64,000 nucleotides of DNA from contig JARRON010000004.1 in the NCBI GenBank assembly GCA_037383845.1, forward strand, positions 16,163 through 80,162, read 5' to 3'. This document shows positions 50,319 to 59,746 of the stretch, piece after piece (positions within the stretch are counted from its first letter, which is position 1; each line of letters opens with the position of its first letter). Source of the stretch: JARRON01 sp037383845 (GTDB lineage Bacteria; Pseudomonadota; Gammaproteobacteria; Steroidobacterales; XN24). The notes under the pieces were generated by a model, which saw only the letters and a program-made list of their open reading frames with translations, did not search any database and had not been told where the DNA came from. A program made the translations under genes and the position numbers.

Positions 50319-51238
50319 CGGGTCCGTGCCGGGCGGGTCCGGCCGCTGACCGACACCCAGACCACCGCCGCCAGCACCACCATCATGCCTCCCAGCTGCA
50401 GCGGGCCAAGGGTCTCGTCCAGCAGCCACCACCCCAGGACGGTCGCCACCGCCGGGTTGACGTATGCGATGGTGGACAGCCGTGCCGGCGTGGTCTGGCC
50501 GATCAGCCAGATGTAGGTGGCATAGGCCAGGCACGAGCCGAACACGGTCAGGTACAGCAGTCCCCCGATGCCCGGCAGCGTCCACTGCCACAGGTAAATC
50601 TCGCCTCTGGCCAGTCCGATGAAGGTGAGCACGGAACCGCCCACCAGCATCTGCGCGGCAGCGAACATCAGCGGCGGCAGGTCTGTCCCCGCGTTACGGC
50701 CGTAGATCACGCCGCCGGACCAGGCCAGGGTGGAGACCAGCACGGCGAGCTTGGGCCAGAGCAGGTCGCCGCCCGGGGCCGCCTGGACGTCGGAGGACGG
50801 CCAGACCAGCATTGCCACGCCGGCCAGCCCCAGCACCAGGCCGGCCCGGGTGGCGCCGGACAGGGCGATGCCCCGGGGACCGAAGGTTCCGAACCACGCG
50901 GTCCAGAGCGCGGAGCTGGCGATAATCAGCGCCGCCTGGTTGGAGGGCACCCACTGCTCGGCCCAGGTGACGAGGCCGTTGCCGATCACGATCAGGGCAA
51001 GGCCCATGATTGCGCACACCCGCCACTGGCGCAGGGTCGTCGGGATTTTCTGGCCCCGGGCCAGCGCCAGGGAGCCCAGCGCCAGGCCAGCCAGTATGAA
51101 ACGCACCCCCGCCAGCATCGCGGGAGGCAGGTCGGCCACGGCGATGCGGATCGCAAGGAACGTCGAGCCCCACACGAGATAGACGACGGACCACGCCGCC
51201 ACCATGCGCAGGCCGGTACCGGCGCCGGGTTGCGTCAC
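50315..51238 (-). CDS. EamA/DMT family transporter
   Basis: A 307-residue ten-helix transporter with two EamA repeats (VYLVWGSTFLAIRIAVADLPP in the first; RLSTIAYVNPAVATVLGWWLLDE in the second), resembling YedA-type metabolite exporters. The substrate is unknown. Located 43 bases downstream of the M2 peptidase gene on the same strand. Confidence 0.92.
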   Translation of the reverse strand: MTQPGAGTGLRMVAAWSVVYLVWGSTFLAIRIAVADLPPAMLAGVRFILAGLALGSLALARGQKIPTTLRQWRVCAIMGLALIVIGNGLVTWAEQWVPSNQAALIIASSALWTAWFGTFGPRGIALSGATRAGLVLGLAGVAMLVWPSSDVQAAPGGDLLWPKLAVLVSTLAWSGGVIYGRNAGTDLPPLMFAAAQMLVGGSVLTFIGLARGEIYLWQWTLPGIGGLLYLTVFGSCLAYATYIWLIGQTTPARLSTIAYVNPAVATVLGWWLLDETLGPLQLGGMMVVLAAVVWVSVSGRTRPARTR

Positions 51239-51281
51239 TTCGGTCGGGCTTCCCGGTGCCGCCGTCCGGCGGCAGCCGTTC

Positions 51282-53144
51282 CTACCAGCCGCAGGTCTTG
51301 CCTTCGTTCTCCACCTCCAGCCAGTCCATGAGCGGCTGGAAGTAGTCGATGATGGCCGAGGCGTCCATCTGCCGGGACCCGGTCATCATCTCCAGTGCGT
51401 CCGGCCAGGGCTTGCTTGCGCCCAGCCTCATCATGGCCATCAGCCGCCGTCCCGCTTCCTCGTTGCCGTAGATGGAACACGTATGCAGCGGCCCCTCGTG
51501 GCCAGCCGCCTCGCACAGGGCGCGGTGGAACTGGAACTGCAGAATGTGGGCCAGGAAATAGCGCATGTAGGGCGTGTTGCCGGGAATGTGAAACTTTGCG
51601 CCGGGATCGAAATCGGCCTCGGTGCGCTGTACCGGCGGGGTGATGCCCTGGTAGCGGGTCCTGAGGTCCCACCAGGCGGCGTTGTAGTCCTCCGGCGACG
51701 TGTCTGCGGAGAACACGTCCCATCGCCACTGGTCGATGAGCTTGCCGAAGGGCAGGAACGCGATCTTGTTCAGGGCGAGCTTCATCTGCAGGTTGATGGT
51801 GGCCTCGGGGCTCTGTTCCACCTCGCCCACCAGGCCAAGTTCCCGGAGGTAGCCCGGCGTCATGGACAGCTCCAGGGTGTCGCCGATGCCCTCGTGGAAA
51901 CCGTCATGGGCGCCCGACTTGTACAGCGGCGGCAGGTGCTTGTACATGAGGTAGTAGTAGATGTGTCCCAGCTCGTGGTGCAGCGTCGTCAGGTGCTCCT
52001 CCGTGGGCTCGACGCACTGCTTGATGCGTACGTCCTCGCCGCCGTCGAGGGGCCAGGCGCTGGCGTGGCAGACCACGTCCCGGTCCCGTGGCTTCGACAG
52101 CAGTGACCGCTCCCAGAAAGTGTCCGGCAGTTCGGGCATGCCCAGGGAAACGAAGAAGGCCTCGCCGGTGCGGGTCATCCGTACCTCGTCCCAGCCCTGG
52201 GACTGCAGCGCGCCGGTGACGTCGAGCTCCGCGACGCCCTCGTAGGGCTGGACCAGCGGGTAGACGTTGGCCCACTGCTGGGCCCATATGTTGCCCAGCA
52301 GGTGGGCGGGAATCGGGCCGGTCCGGGAAACCTTGTCCTCGCCGTAGTAGTCCGCGAGGCCGTCGCGCACGTAGCAGTGAAGCTGCTCGTAGAGGGGCTC
52401 CACCTGGGACCACAGGCGCTCGGTCTCGGCCTCGAAGGCTTCCGGCGCCATGTCATAGCCGGACTTCCACATCACGCCCAGGTCGGCGAAACCCAGCTCC
52501 CGGGCGCCCTCGTTGGCCAGCTCGCTGAACCTGGCGTACATGGGCCGCAGCGGCCGGGCCGCGCTCCGCCATCCCGTCCAGACGTCGAGCAGCTCGGCGT
52601 AGTCCCTGCTCTCGGCCATGATGCGGATGATGTCGGTGTCGGCAAGGCAGGAGCCGTCCTCCCGGCAATACCTGGCGGTGCCGTACATGCCCTCCATCTC
52701 CGTTGCGAGCGTGGCCAGCTCGGCGCGCTTGTCCGGATCCCGCGGGGCTGGCAGGGAAGTGTCAAGGCGCAGCAGCTGCAGCTGGCGGCGGGTATCCGGG
52801 TCCAGGTCCTGTCCGACGAAGCGCTTGGACTCCTCTACGGCGCGGCTGCTGAAGGCCAGGAGCTTCTCGCTGGCCTTCGCCGCCAGGAAGTTGGTGTCCG
52901 GCGTGATGTACGTGGCCTGCACCCAGAAGGCCTTGCCCGTCTCGCGGCCGAGCTCGGCAATCTCGTCGTTGATCCGCGCCACGAACTCCTGCGCAGTTTC
53001 GGCGCCCGGCTCAGCCTGAGCCGACGGCGCGGGAGCGGCCTCCGGGGCCGCACGGGCCGTGGCCACGGCCTGGTGTGGGGTGTCGCTGCAGGCGGCCAGG
53101 CCCAGGGCGGCGAGCAGGGATGCAAGGATTCTGGACGGGTTCAT
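51282..53144 (-). CDS. M2 family peptidyl-dipeptidase (ACE-like) lipoprotein
   Basis: A 620-residue homolog of angiotensin-converting enzyme that removes C-terminal dipeptides. A signal peptide with lipobox LAAC (about residues 16-19) predicts a lipoprotein. The zinc motif HELGH is at residues 390-394, with the third ligand Glu in HEGIGDTLELS downstream; the preceding His389 and the PIPAHLLGNIWAQQW segment are family features. Divergent from the POT peptide importer, which could import its dipeptide products. Start at ATG 53144; a longer frame upstream lies antisense to the POT gene and is not real. Confidence 0.95.
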   Translation of the reverse strand: MNPSRILASLLAALGLAACSDTPHQAVATARAAPEAAPAPSAQAEPGAETAQEFVARINDEIAELGRETGKAFWVQATYITPDTNFLAAKASEKLLAFSSRAVEESKRFVGQDLDPDTRRQLQLLRLDTSLPAPRDPDKRAELATLATEMEGMYGTARYCREDGSCLADTDIIRIMAESRDYAELLDVWTGWRSAARPLRPMYARFSELANEGARELGFADLGVMWKSGYDMAPEAFEAETERLWSQVEPLYEQLHCYVRDGLADYYGEDKVSRTGPIPAHLLGNIWAQQWANVYPLVQPYEGVAELDVTGALQSQGWDEVRMTRTGEAFFVSLGMPELPDTFWERSLLSKPRDRDVVCHASAWPLDGGEDVRIKQCVEPTEEHLTTLHHELGHIYYYLMYKHLPPLYKSGAHDGFHEGIGDTLELSMTPGYLRELGLVGEVEQSPEATINLQMKLALNKIAFLPFGKLIDQWRWDVFSADTSPEDYNAAWWDLRTRYQGITPPVQRTEADFDPGAKFHIPGNTPYMRYFLAHILQFQFHRALCEAAGHEGPLHTCSIYGNEEAGRRLMAMMRLGASKPWPDALEMMTGSRQMDASAIIDYFQPLMDWLEVENEGKTCGW

Positions 53145-53363
53145 CGGCTTCAGGGCTCCCTTTCCTGTGCGCCCGTTCTCCGGGCGGCTCCGGCGGGCAA
53201 AGCCCGTCATTCTAGCGGGCCGGCCGCCGGCCGGCACCGGGTTGCCCGGCCGGGCCGTTGCGCCGCGGGGGCGTGAGAACCATCGCGTCGCTATAATGCG
53301 CCATTCCGCGCCTCCGGTCCCCCGGTGGCGCCGCAAGACCGCATCGCGAGAGGACGTCGGCCA

Positions 53364-54845
53364 ATGACCCAACCCCCCGCCACCGGGACCTTCATGGGGC
53401 ACCCCAAGGGACTTTTCCTGCTCTTCGGGACGGAACTGTGGGAGCGGTTCAGCTATTACGCCATGCGGGCCATCCTCGTGCTCTACCTGGTCGACCAGGT
53501 GCAAAGCCAGGGCGGCCACGGCCTTGGCTGGACGAACGCCGACGCGCTTCGGCTTTATGCCTGGTTCACGGGACTGGTCTACATCACGCCGCTGATCGGC
53601 GGCTGGCTGGCGGACAACTACCTGGGTCAGCGCAAGGCCATCCTCCTCGGTGGCGCATTCATGGCGGCGGGGCAGTTCCTTCTCGGCACGCCCCATGCGT
53701 GGGTTCCGGGCATGGAGGAAACCGTGTTCTACCTCGGGCTGGCGGTCCTGATCGCCGGCAACGGCCTCTTCAAGCCCAATATTTCCACCATGGTGGGGGA
53801 CCTCTACGAGGAGGGCGATCATCGCCGGGACGGCGCTTTCACTATCTTCTACATGGGTATCAACATCGGTGCCTTCCTCTCCGGCATCGTCGTCGGTTCG
53901 GTGGTGGCGGCCTACGGCGGCAACTGGCAGGCCGGCTTCATCTGCGCGGGCATCGGCATGGTGCTTTCCCTGGTCATCCAGATGACCTGGGCCCAGAAGC
54001 TCCTGGGGGATATCGGCCGTGAGCCCGCCGCGGCCCGGAGTCGCCGACAGGCGCAGGCCGCCGGCAATGGCGTGGGCCATGGCGCAGCCCTGACCCAGAA
54101 GGAGCGGGACCGCATCAAGGTCATCATGGTCATGGGCCTGTTCACGATCATCTTCTGGGCGGGCTTCGAGCAGGCCGGCGGCCTGATGAACATCTACGCC
54201 AATGACTTCACGAATCGCGTGGTGGGCGGCTTCGAGGTGCCCACGACCTGGTTCCAGAGCCTTAATCCCCTTTTCATCGTGGTATTTGCGCCGGTCATCG
54301 CCAGCCTCTGGGTGCGAATGGGCGACAACGAGCCGTCCTCGCCGGTTAAGTTCTCCATGGGCCTCGTCCTGCTCGGCGTGGGCTTCCTCTTCATGGTCGG
54401 GGCCGTCCTTCAGCAGGGCGGGGACGCCACCGTCAAGACGTCCATGGTCTGGCTGGTAGGGGCTTACTTTTTCCACACCATGGGCGAGCTTTGCCTGTCG
54501 CCCATCGGTCTTTCCATGGTCACGAAGCTCGCGCCGCTGCGTCTGGCGTCCCTGATGATGGGCGCCTGGTTCGGCTTCACCGCGCTGGCCAACTACCTGG
54601 CCGGGTTCGTCGGCTCCTTCATCGGCCACGGGGACCAGTCGGAGCAGGTCGCCAACGCCATGTCCATCTTCGGCGGGATCGCGGCCACGGCCATCATCGC
54701 CGGCATCGTCCTGTTCTTCATGGCTGACAAGCTCGTGGACTGGATGCACGGCGCCGAGGGCAAGCTGCCGAAGGACAACGTCCTGGAGGACGAAGTCGGC
54801 GTCACCGCCGCCCACGAGGCCATGCCCGAGCAGCGCCCCAACTGA
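53364..54845 (+). CDS. POT family proton-dependent peptide transporter
   Basis: A 493-residue MFS transporter importing di- and tripeptides with protons. The signature ELWERFSYYAMRAIL (ExxERFxYY proton-coupling motif) is at about residues 20-34; GNGLFKPNISTMVGDLY is the second POT signature. Twelve to fourteen membrane segments. Faces the M2 dipeptidase gene across a 219-base promoter region. Confidence 0.95.
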   Translation: MTQPPATGTFMGHPKGLFLLFGTELWERFSYYAMRAILVLYLVDQVQSQGGHGLGWTNADALRLYAWFTGLVYITPLIGGWLADNYLGQRKAILLGGAFMAAGQFLLGTPHAWVPGMEETVFYLGLAVLIAGNGLFKPNISTMVGDLYEEGDHRRDGAFTIFYMGINIGAFLSGIVVGSVVAAYGGNWQAGFICAGIGMVLSLVIQMTWAQKLLGDIGREPAAARSRRQAQAAGNGVGHGAALTQKERDRIKVIMVMGLFTIIFWAGFEQAGGLMNIYANDFTNRVVGGFEVPTTWFQSLNPLFIVVFAPVIASLWVRMGDNEPSSPVKFSMGLVLLGVGFLFMVGAVLQQGGDATVKTSMVWLVGAYFFHTMGELCLSPIGLSMVTKLAPLRLASLMMGAWFGFTALANYLAGFVGSFIGHGDQSEQVANAMSIFGGIAATAIIAGIVLFFMADKLVDWMHGAEGKLPKDNVLEDEVGVTAAHEAMPEQRPN

Positions 54846-54865
54846 TTCATCTTGCCTGACAGACG

Positions 54866-54893
54866 GCGGCCGGACTCCTGCAGGGCCGGCCGC
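54866..54893 (+). terminator. GC-rich hairpin after the POT gene
   Basis: An 8-bp perfect stem GCGGCCGG / CCGGCCGC (54866-54873 and 54886-54893) with a 12-base loop follows the POT stop by 20 bases; the run after it is CCTTGTTT rather than a clean T-tract. It may be a weak terminator or attenuator before the M16 gene. Confidence 0.45.
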
Positions 54894-54916
54894 GCCTTGT
54901 TTCCCGGGAGAACCTG

Positions 54917-57808
54917 ATGAGATTCAACGTCACCATCTTCGCCCTGCTCACGGCCTTCGCCGCGGCCGGCTGCGCCACTTCCCCGCCGGCGCCGGCCCCC
55001 GAGGCCGCGGCCGAGACCCCGGCGCCAGAGGCGGGGGAGCGGGTTTTCGATCTTCCCTACGAGTCCCGAGTCCTGGACAACGGGCTGAAGGTTATCGTCG
55101 TCAAGACCGATTACCCGGACATCGTCAGCCTCCAGATCCCCGTCAAGACGGGCTCCCGGAACGAGGTCGAGCCGGGCAAGTCGGGCTTCGCTCACTTCTT
55201 CGAGCACATGATGTTCCGGGGCACGGAGAACACGCCGCCGGAGGTCTATGCGGCCGCGCTGAAGGCCGCCGGGGCAGAGCAGAACGCGTACACCACCGAC
55301 GACTACACCAACTACCACATCGACTTCACCAAGGCGGACGTGGAGACGGTGCTGGCCCTGGAGGCGGACCGGTTCATGAACCTGTCCTACGCCGAGGACG
55401 TGTTCCGCACCGAGGCGCTGGCAGTGAAGGGCGAATACATCAAGAACAGCGCCAACCCGATCCGCAAGCTGATCGAGCAGATCCGCGACACCCACTACAG
55501 CACCCACACCTACAAGCACACCACCATGGGCTTCTTCGAGGATATCGAGGACATGCCCAACCAGTACGAGTACTCGAAGGTCTTCTTCGACCGGTGGTAC
55601 CGGCCCGAGAAGTCGGCCGTGGTGCTGGTGGGGGATCTGGAATTCGGGCCTACCTTCGCGCTGGTGGAGAAATACTTCGGCCAGTGGGAGCGCGGCGACT
55701 ACAGCGCTGAAATACCCGCGGAGCCGCCGGCGGCCGGGCCCAACGCGGCTTACGTGGGGCTGGACACGGCCACCCAGCCCTGGATCGCGGTGGCCTTCCG
55801 GGGGCCGGCCTTCGATGCCCAGGCCCTGGACATGCCCGCCATGGACCTGGTCTCCCAGCTGTATTTCGCGGAGGGCTCGGACCTGCACCGGAAGCTGGTC
55901 CTGGAGCGGCAGATCGTGGACCAGCTGTTCCCGTACTTCCCGAACAACGAGGACCCGGGGCTGCTTTACGTCTTCGCCCGGGTCACTGATCCGACGGCCG
56001 CCGAAGAGGTGCGGGACGAGATTCTCCGTACGTTCGCCGAGGTGCGGACGGAGCCCGTCAGTCCCGCGAAGCTGGACCGCGTCAAGGACCGGATGCGCTA
56101 TGCGTTCCTGGGAGGGCTGGACAACACGGTCTCGATCGCCGGGGCCCTGGCGTCCTTCGTGCGCTTCGACCGCACGCCGGAGACCATCAACCAGCTTTAT
56201 CGCAGCTACGAGGCGGTGACCGCCGAGGACATCGTCAGGCTCTCTGACCAGTACTTCACGGATGCCCGACGCACCATCGGCGTGGTCGCCCAGGGCGACA
56301 GCCTTGAAGGCCTCGCCGCCGGCGCGCCGTCCGTGGATGGCATGGTCTCCGAGATCCGCGAAGCCAGCGCCGATTTCCGGCTGGTGGAACGGCCCAGCGC
56401 ATCCTCCCCCCTGGTGGACGTGTCGTTCGTATTCCGGGCCGGAGCGTCCCTGGAGCCGCCCGGAAAGAAGGGCCTGGCCACCCTGACCGCCCTGATGATC
56501 ACCGACGGTGGTTCCACCGAGCGCAGCATCGACCAGATCAACGAGGCCATGTATCCCATGGCCGCAGGCTTCGGCGCCCAGGTGGACAAGGAGATGGTGC
56601 GGCTGTCCGGCGGGGTGCACCAGGACAACCTGGAGGGATGGTATGCGCTCGTCACGGAGCAGCTGCTGTCCCCCGGCTGGCGGGCCGAGGACTTCGAGCG
56701 GGTCCGGACCCAGCTGGTCAACGCGATCATGACGGACCTGGTAGCCAACAACGATGAGGAACTGGGCAAGGAGGCGCTGTACCAGTTCATCTACGGGCCG
56801 GAACATCCCTACGGCACCCTCAACCTCGGGATCGTCGAGGACATCCAGGCCCTGACCCTGGACGACGTCAAGGCTTTCTATGCCGCTCACTACGTGCCGG
56901 CCAACCTCACGGTGGGCCTTGCTGGCGGCTATCCGGAAACCCTTGCGGAGCGCCTCCGGCGCGACCTGGGCCGGTTGCCACCGGGAGACGCCAGCCTGGC
57001 GGCACTGCCTGCGCCGCCGGCCATCGACGGCCACGAGGCCCTGATCCTCGAGAAGGAGACCATGGCCCACGCGGTGTCCTTCGGTTTCCCGATCACGGTG
57101 AAACGGGGTGACCCGGACTGGGTCGCGCTTTGGCTTGCCACTCAGTGGCTGGGGCAGCACCGCAGCAACAACAGCCATCTGTATGAGCGCATTCGCGAGG
57201 TGCGCGGCATGAACTACGGGGACTACGCGTATATCGAGTACTTCCCCCGGGGCATGTTCCAGTTCCAGCCGGATCCCAACCTCTACCGCCGACAGCAGAT
57301 CTTCCAGGTCTGGATTCGTCCGCTGACCGGCAACAACGAGGCCCACTTCGCCACCCGGGTGGCCATGTACGAGCTGGACAAGCTCATCACCAGGGGCATG
57401 AGCGAGGCGGAATTCGAGGCCACGCGGGACTTCCTGGACAAGTTCGTCGCCCAGTGGGTGGCCGCTCAGCCGGCGATACTCGGCTACGCTATCGACAGCC
57501 GGTTCTACGGCATTCCGGAGTTCGCCGACTACGTCCGGTCCTCGTTGAAGGGGCTGACCGTGGAGGACGTCAACCGGGTGATCCGCGATCAGCTGACCAC
57601 CGAGGACGTGAAGTTCGTGTTCATCACGCCGGATGCGGCGGACCTGAAGGCGCGCCTGGTGGGCAACCGGCCATCCCCCATGAGCTACAACTCACCCAAG
57701 CCGCCGGAGGTGCTGGCCGAGGACCAGGTCATTCAGGCACTGCCCATGGACTTCACCGCCTCGTCGGTGAAGATCGTGCCCGCCGAGTCGGTGTTCCGCA
57801 GCCGCTGA
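54917..57808 (+). CDS. M16 family zinc peptidase (two-domain, lipoprotein)
   Basis: A 963-residue pitrilysin-family protease. The inverted zinc motif HFFEH is at residues 93-97, and the downstream Glu ligand is in the ALAVKGEYIKNSANP segment. The C-terminal half is the non-catalytic M16 domain (repeat of the fold, YGPEHPYGTLNLG, HYVPANLTVGLAGGY). An N-terminal signal with AAGC at about residues 16-19 suggests a lipoprotein. Such proteases degrade short peptides in the periplasm, consistent with the M2 and POT neighbours. AGGAGA-like ribosome site before ATG 54917. Confidence 0.95.
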   Translation: MRFNVTIFALLTAFAAAGCATSPPAPAPEAAAETPAPEAGERVFDLPYESRVLDNGLKVIVVKTDYPDIVSLQIPVKTGSRNEVEPGKSGFAHFFEHMMFRGTENTPPEVYAAALKAAGAEQNAYTTDDYTNYHIDFTKADVETVLALEADRFMNLSYAEDVFRTEALAVKGEYIKNSANPIRKLIEQIRDTHYSTHTYKHTTMGFFEDIEDMPNQYEYSKVFFDRWYRPEKSAVVLVGDLEFGPTFALVEKYFGQWERGDYSAEIPAEPPAAGPNAAYVGLDTATQPWIAVAFRGPAFDAQALDMPAMDLVSQLYFAEGSDLHRKLVLERQIVDQLFPYFPNNEDPGLLYVFARVTDPTAAEEVRDEILRTFAEVRTEPVSPAKLDRVKDRMRYAFLGGLDNTVSIAGALASFVRFDRTPETINQLYRSYEAVTAEDIVRLSDQYFTDARRTIGVVAQGDSLEGLAAGAPSVDGMVSEIREASADFRLVERPSASSPLVDVSFVFRAGASLEPPGKKGLATLTALMITDGGSTERSIDQINEAMYPMAAGFGAQVDKEMVRLSGGVHQDNLEGWYALVTEQLLSPGWRAEDFERVRTQLVNAIMTDLVANNDEELGKEALYQFIYGPEHPYGTLNLGIVEDIQALTLDDVKAFYAAHYVPANLTVGLAGGYPETLAERLRRDLGRLPPGDASLAALPAPPAIDGHEALILEKETMAHAVSFGFPITVKRGDPDWVALWLATQWLGQHRSNNSHLYERIREVRGMNYGDYAYIEYFPRGMFQFQPDPNLYRRQQIFQVWIRPLTGNNEAHFATRVAMYELDKLITRGMSEAEFEATRDFLDKFVAQWVAAQPAILGYAIDSRFYGIPEFADYVRSSLKGLTVEDVNRVIRDQLTTEDVKFVFITPDAADLKARLVGNRPSPMSYNSPKPPEVLAEDQVIQALPMDFTASSVKIVPAESVFRSR

Positions 57809-57833
57809 GCGCCGGCCAGGCCGCAGGAAGATG

Positions 57834-57864
57834 GGGGCCGGGTGCTTGGTGCCCGGCCCCTTTT
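57834..57864 (+). terminator. Intrinsic terminator after the M16 gene
   Basis: A 9-bp perfect stem GGGGCCGGG / CCCGGCCCC (57834-57842 and 57852-57860) with a 9-base loop is followed by TTTT (57861-57864). It sits between the convergent M16 and tatC genes. Confidence 0.75.
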
Positions 57865-57878
57865 CATACGGGCGACGG

Positions 57879-58658
57879 TCAGCTTTCGGGCTGCTCCTTC
57901 TGGGCTTCCACTTCCCGGTGACCCGGAACCATGACCCGGGCCATGACGATTCCCGCCTCGTACAGGAGGTACACCGGTACGGCGAGCAGGGTCTGTGATA
58001 TCACGTCCGGCGGCGTCAGCAGCATGCCTGCCACGAAGGCGATGACAATGACGTAGGCGCGCTTGTTGGCCAGTGACGCCGGCGTGGTGAAACCCGCCCA
58101 CACGGCCAGCACCGTGGCGACCGGCACCTCGAACGCGATGCCGAAGGCGAAGAACAGCGTCAGGACGAAGTCCAGGTAGCTCGAGATATCCGTCATCACC
58201 GTGACGCCCGTGGGAGCGACCGCGGTGAAGAAAGCGAACATCAGCGGAAACACGACGAAGTAGGCGAAAGCCACGCCGCCGTAGAACAGCAGCACGCTGG
58301 ACACGAGCAGCGGCACCACGAGGCGGCGCTCCTGCTTGTAAAGGCCGGGTGCCACGAAAGCCCATGCCTGGTAGAGGATCACCGGCATGGCCAGGAAGAT
58401 CGCGCTGGCCAGGGCGGTCTTGAACGGCGTCAGGAAGGGAGACGCCACCTGCGTGGCGATCATGCTGGTGCCTTCCGGGAGCTTGGCCATCAGCGGCTCG
58501 GCCACGACACGGAAGATGTGGTCTGCGAACGGAGCCAGGACGAGAAACAGCGCGAGGACGGCTGCGGCCATCTTCAGGAGCCGGCCGCGTAGCTCCAGCA
58601 GATGGGAGAGGAGGGTGCCTTCTCCGAGCTTCTCTTCAGGCTGATGTGGTTCGCTCAT
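57879..58658 (-). CDS. tatC: Sec-independent protein translocase TatC
   Basis: TatC, 259 residues, six membrane helices, the receptor for twin-arginine signal peptides. It has SHLLELRGRLLK at the N-terminus, PVILYQAWAFVAPGLYKQERR, FFAFGIAFEVPV and AFVAGMLLTPPDVISQ. Start at 58658 overlaps tatB by 23 bases. Confidence 0.98.
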   Translation of the reverse strand: MSEPHQPEEKLGEGTLLSHLLELRGRLLKMAAAVLALFLVLAPFADHIFRVVAEPLMAKLPEGTSMIATQVASPFLTPFKTALASAIFLAMPVILYQAWAFVAPGLYKQERRLVVPLLVSSVLLFYGGVAFAYFVVFPLMFAFFTAVAPTGVTVMTDISSYLDFVLTLFFAFGIAFEVPVATVLAVWAGFTTPASLANKRAYVIVIAFVAGMLLTPPDVISQTLLAVPVYLLYEAGIVMARVMVPGHREVEAQKEQPES

Positions 58659-58962
58659 CGGCGGAATCCGGCGTCCCGCCGGTCTCCTTCGGCGACGCGG
58701 GCGCCTCGGAGGCGTCGGCACCGCCCTCAGCGGATTCGGGTGGCGGCCCGGACTTCTTGGCTTCGGCCTCCGCCTTCTTTCGGGCCGTGACTTCCTGGGC
58801 CATTTCCTGCTCGATCTGCATGCGCAGGCTCCGGGCCATGAAGCGGGCACGACCCGCCCAGTTGCCGGCTGTCTTGACGATAGCCGGCAGGCGCTCCGGG
58901 CCCAGCACGAGGAGGGCCAGGAGCGCGATAATCAACAGCTCCCAGAAGCCGACGTCGAACAC
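58636..58962 (-). CDS. tatB: Sec-independent protein translocase TatB
   Basis: TatB, 108 residues: one N-terminal membrane helix (MFDVGFWELLIIALLALLVLGPERLP, named by its MFDVGFWEL opening), the GPERLP hinge, an amphipathic helix and a charged, low-complexity tail. Five bases after tatA. Confidence 0.96.
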   Translation of the reverse strand: MFDVGFWELLIIALLALLVLGPERLPAIVKTAGNWAGRARFMARSLRMQIEQEMAQEVTARKKAEAEAKKSGPPPESAEGGADASEAPASPKETGGTPDSADERTTSA

Positions 58963-58967
58963 GGGTG

Positions 58968-59219
58968 TCAGGCCCGGTTCTTGTCGCGCGACTCCTGCTC
59001 CTCGGTAGACTTCTCGGTGAAGTCCGCGTCGGCCTTACGCTGATCCTGGATTTGATCCTGCTTGGCCTCGGACTCCCCTTCCTGCATCGCGCTGCGGAAG
59101 CCCTTCACGGCGCCGCCCAGGTCGGAGCCAATGCCTTTCAGCCGCTTGGTCCCGAAGATCAGCACGACGATGAGCAGGATGATGAGAAGCTGCCAGAGGC
59201 TGATGCCGCCAAGACCCAT
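58968..59219 (-). CDS. tatA: Sec-independent protein translocase TatA
   Basis: TatA, 83 residues: a membrane helix (SLWQLLIILLIVVLIFG), the FGTKRLKGIGSDLGGAVKGFR hinge and amphipathic helix, and a polar tail. It forms the protein-conducting assembly with TatBC. First of tatABC, 53 bases downstream of dtd; GGAGGAT ribosome site. Confidence 0.97.
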   Translation of the reverse strand: MGLGGISLWQLLIILLIVVLIFGTKRLKGIGSDLGGAVKGFRSAMQEGESEAKQDQIQDQRKADADFTEKSTEEQESRDKNRA

Positions 59220-59272
59220 GAAGATCCTCCGTCAATAGGGCAAACCGGCCCCGTTCCGGGGCCGAAGACCGC

Positions 59273-59746
59273 TCATGATACGCCAAAGACCGTGTCAGCA
59301 GCGACGGGGGCGGCACGCAGCCAGAATGTCACGGGGCCGTCATTGACCAGGGCTACCTCCATGTGGGCGCCAAAGCGCCCCGCGGCCACGTCCCGGTGGG
59401 CGCTCCGGGCAGCGGCAAGGACCTCCCCGAACAGCGCACGGCCGGCCTCCGGCTGTGCGGCGGGCGTGAAGCTCGGCCGCATACCCTTCCGGGTATCAGC
59501 CGCCAGGGTGAACTGCGGCACCAGCAGCAGCCCGCCCCCTGTATCGGCCACCGACAGATTCATCCGCGCCGCTTCGTCTTCGAAGATCCGGTAGCCCAGC
59601 ACCCGCTGGACCAGCCGGTCGGCCTGTCGGACCGTGTCCCCTTTCTCGACGCCGACAAACGCCAGGATTCCGGGACCGATACTTCCCACGGTGGCGCCGT
59701 CCACCGTCACCGAGGCCCGGAGCACCCGCTGAATGAGCGCAATCAT
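59273..59746 (-). CDS. dtd: D-aminoacyl-tRNA deacylase
   Basis: Dtd, 157 residues, a homodimer that hydrolyses D-aminoacyl-tRNAs. The active-site SVADTGGGLLLVPQFTL motif (SQFTL-like) and the Gly-cisPro-like NDGPVTFWL motif are present. It is about 12 residues longer at the C-terminus than the E. coli enzyme (AAPVAADTVFGVS). A 41-codon reading frame ends in its ATG (ATGA). Confidence 0.97.
   Translation of the reverse strand: MIALIQRVLRASVTVDGATVGSIGPGILAFVGVEKGDTVRQADRLVQRVLGYRIFEDEAARMNLSVADTGGGLLLVPQFTLAADTRKGMRPSFTPAAQPEAGRALFGEVLAAARSAHRDVAAGRFGAHMEVALVNDGPVTFWLRAAPVAADTVFGVS

Noticed and set aside
53145..54815. Upstream extension of the M2 peptidase frame on the minus strand
   Set aside because: It lies antisense to the clearly conserved POT gene, and the M2 protein starts with a lipoprotein signal at 53144.
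54593..57346. Long minus-strand open frame opposite the M16 gene
   Set aside because: The translation has no family pattern; the plus strand has a full M16 protease with its zinc motif. High GC makes long antisense frames common.
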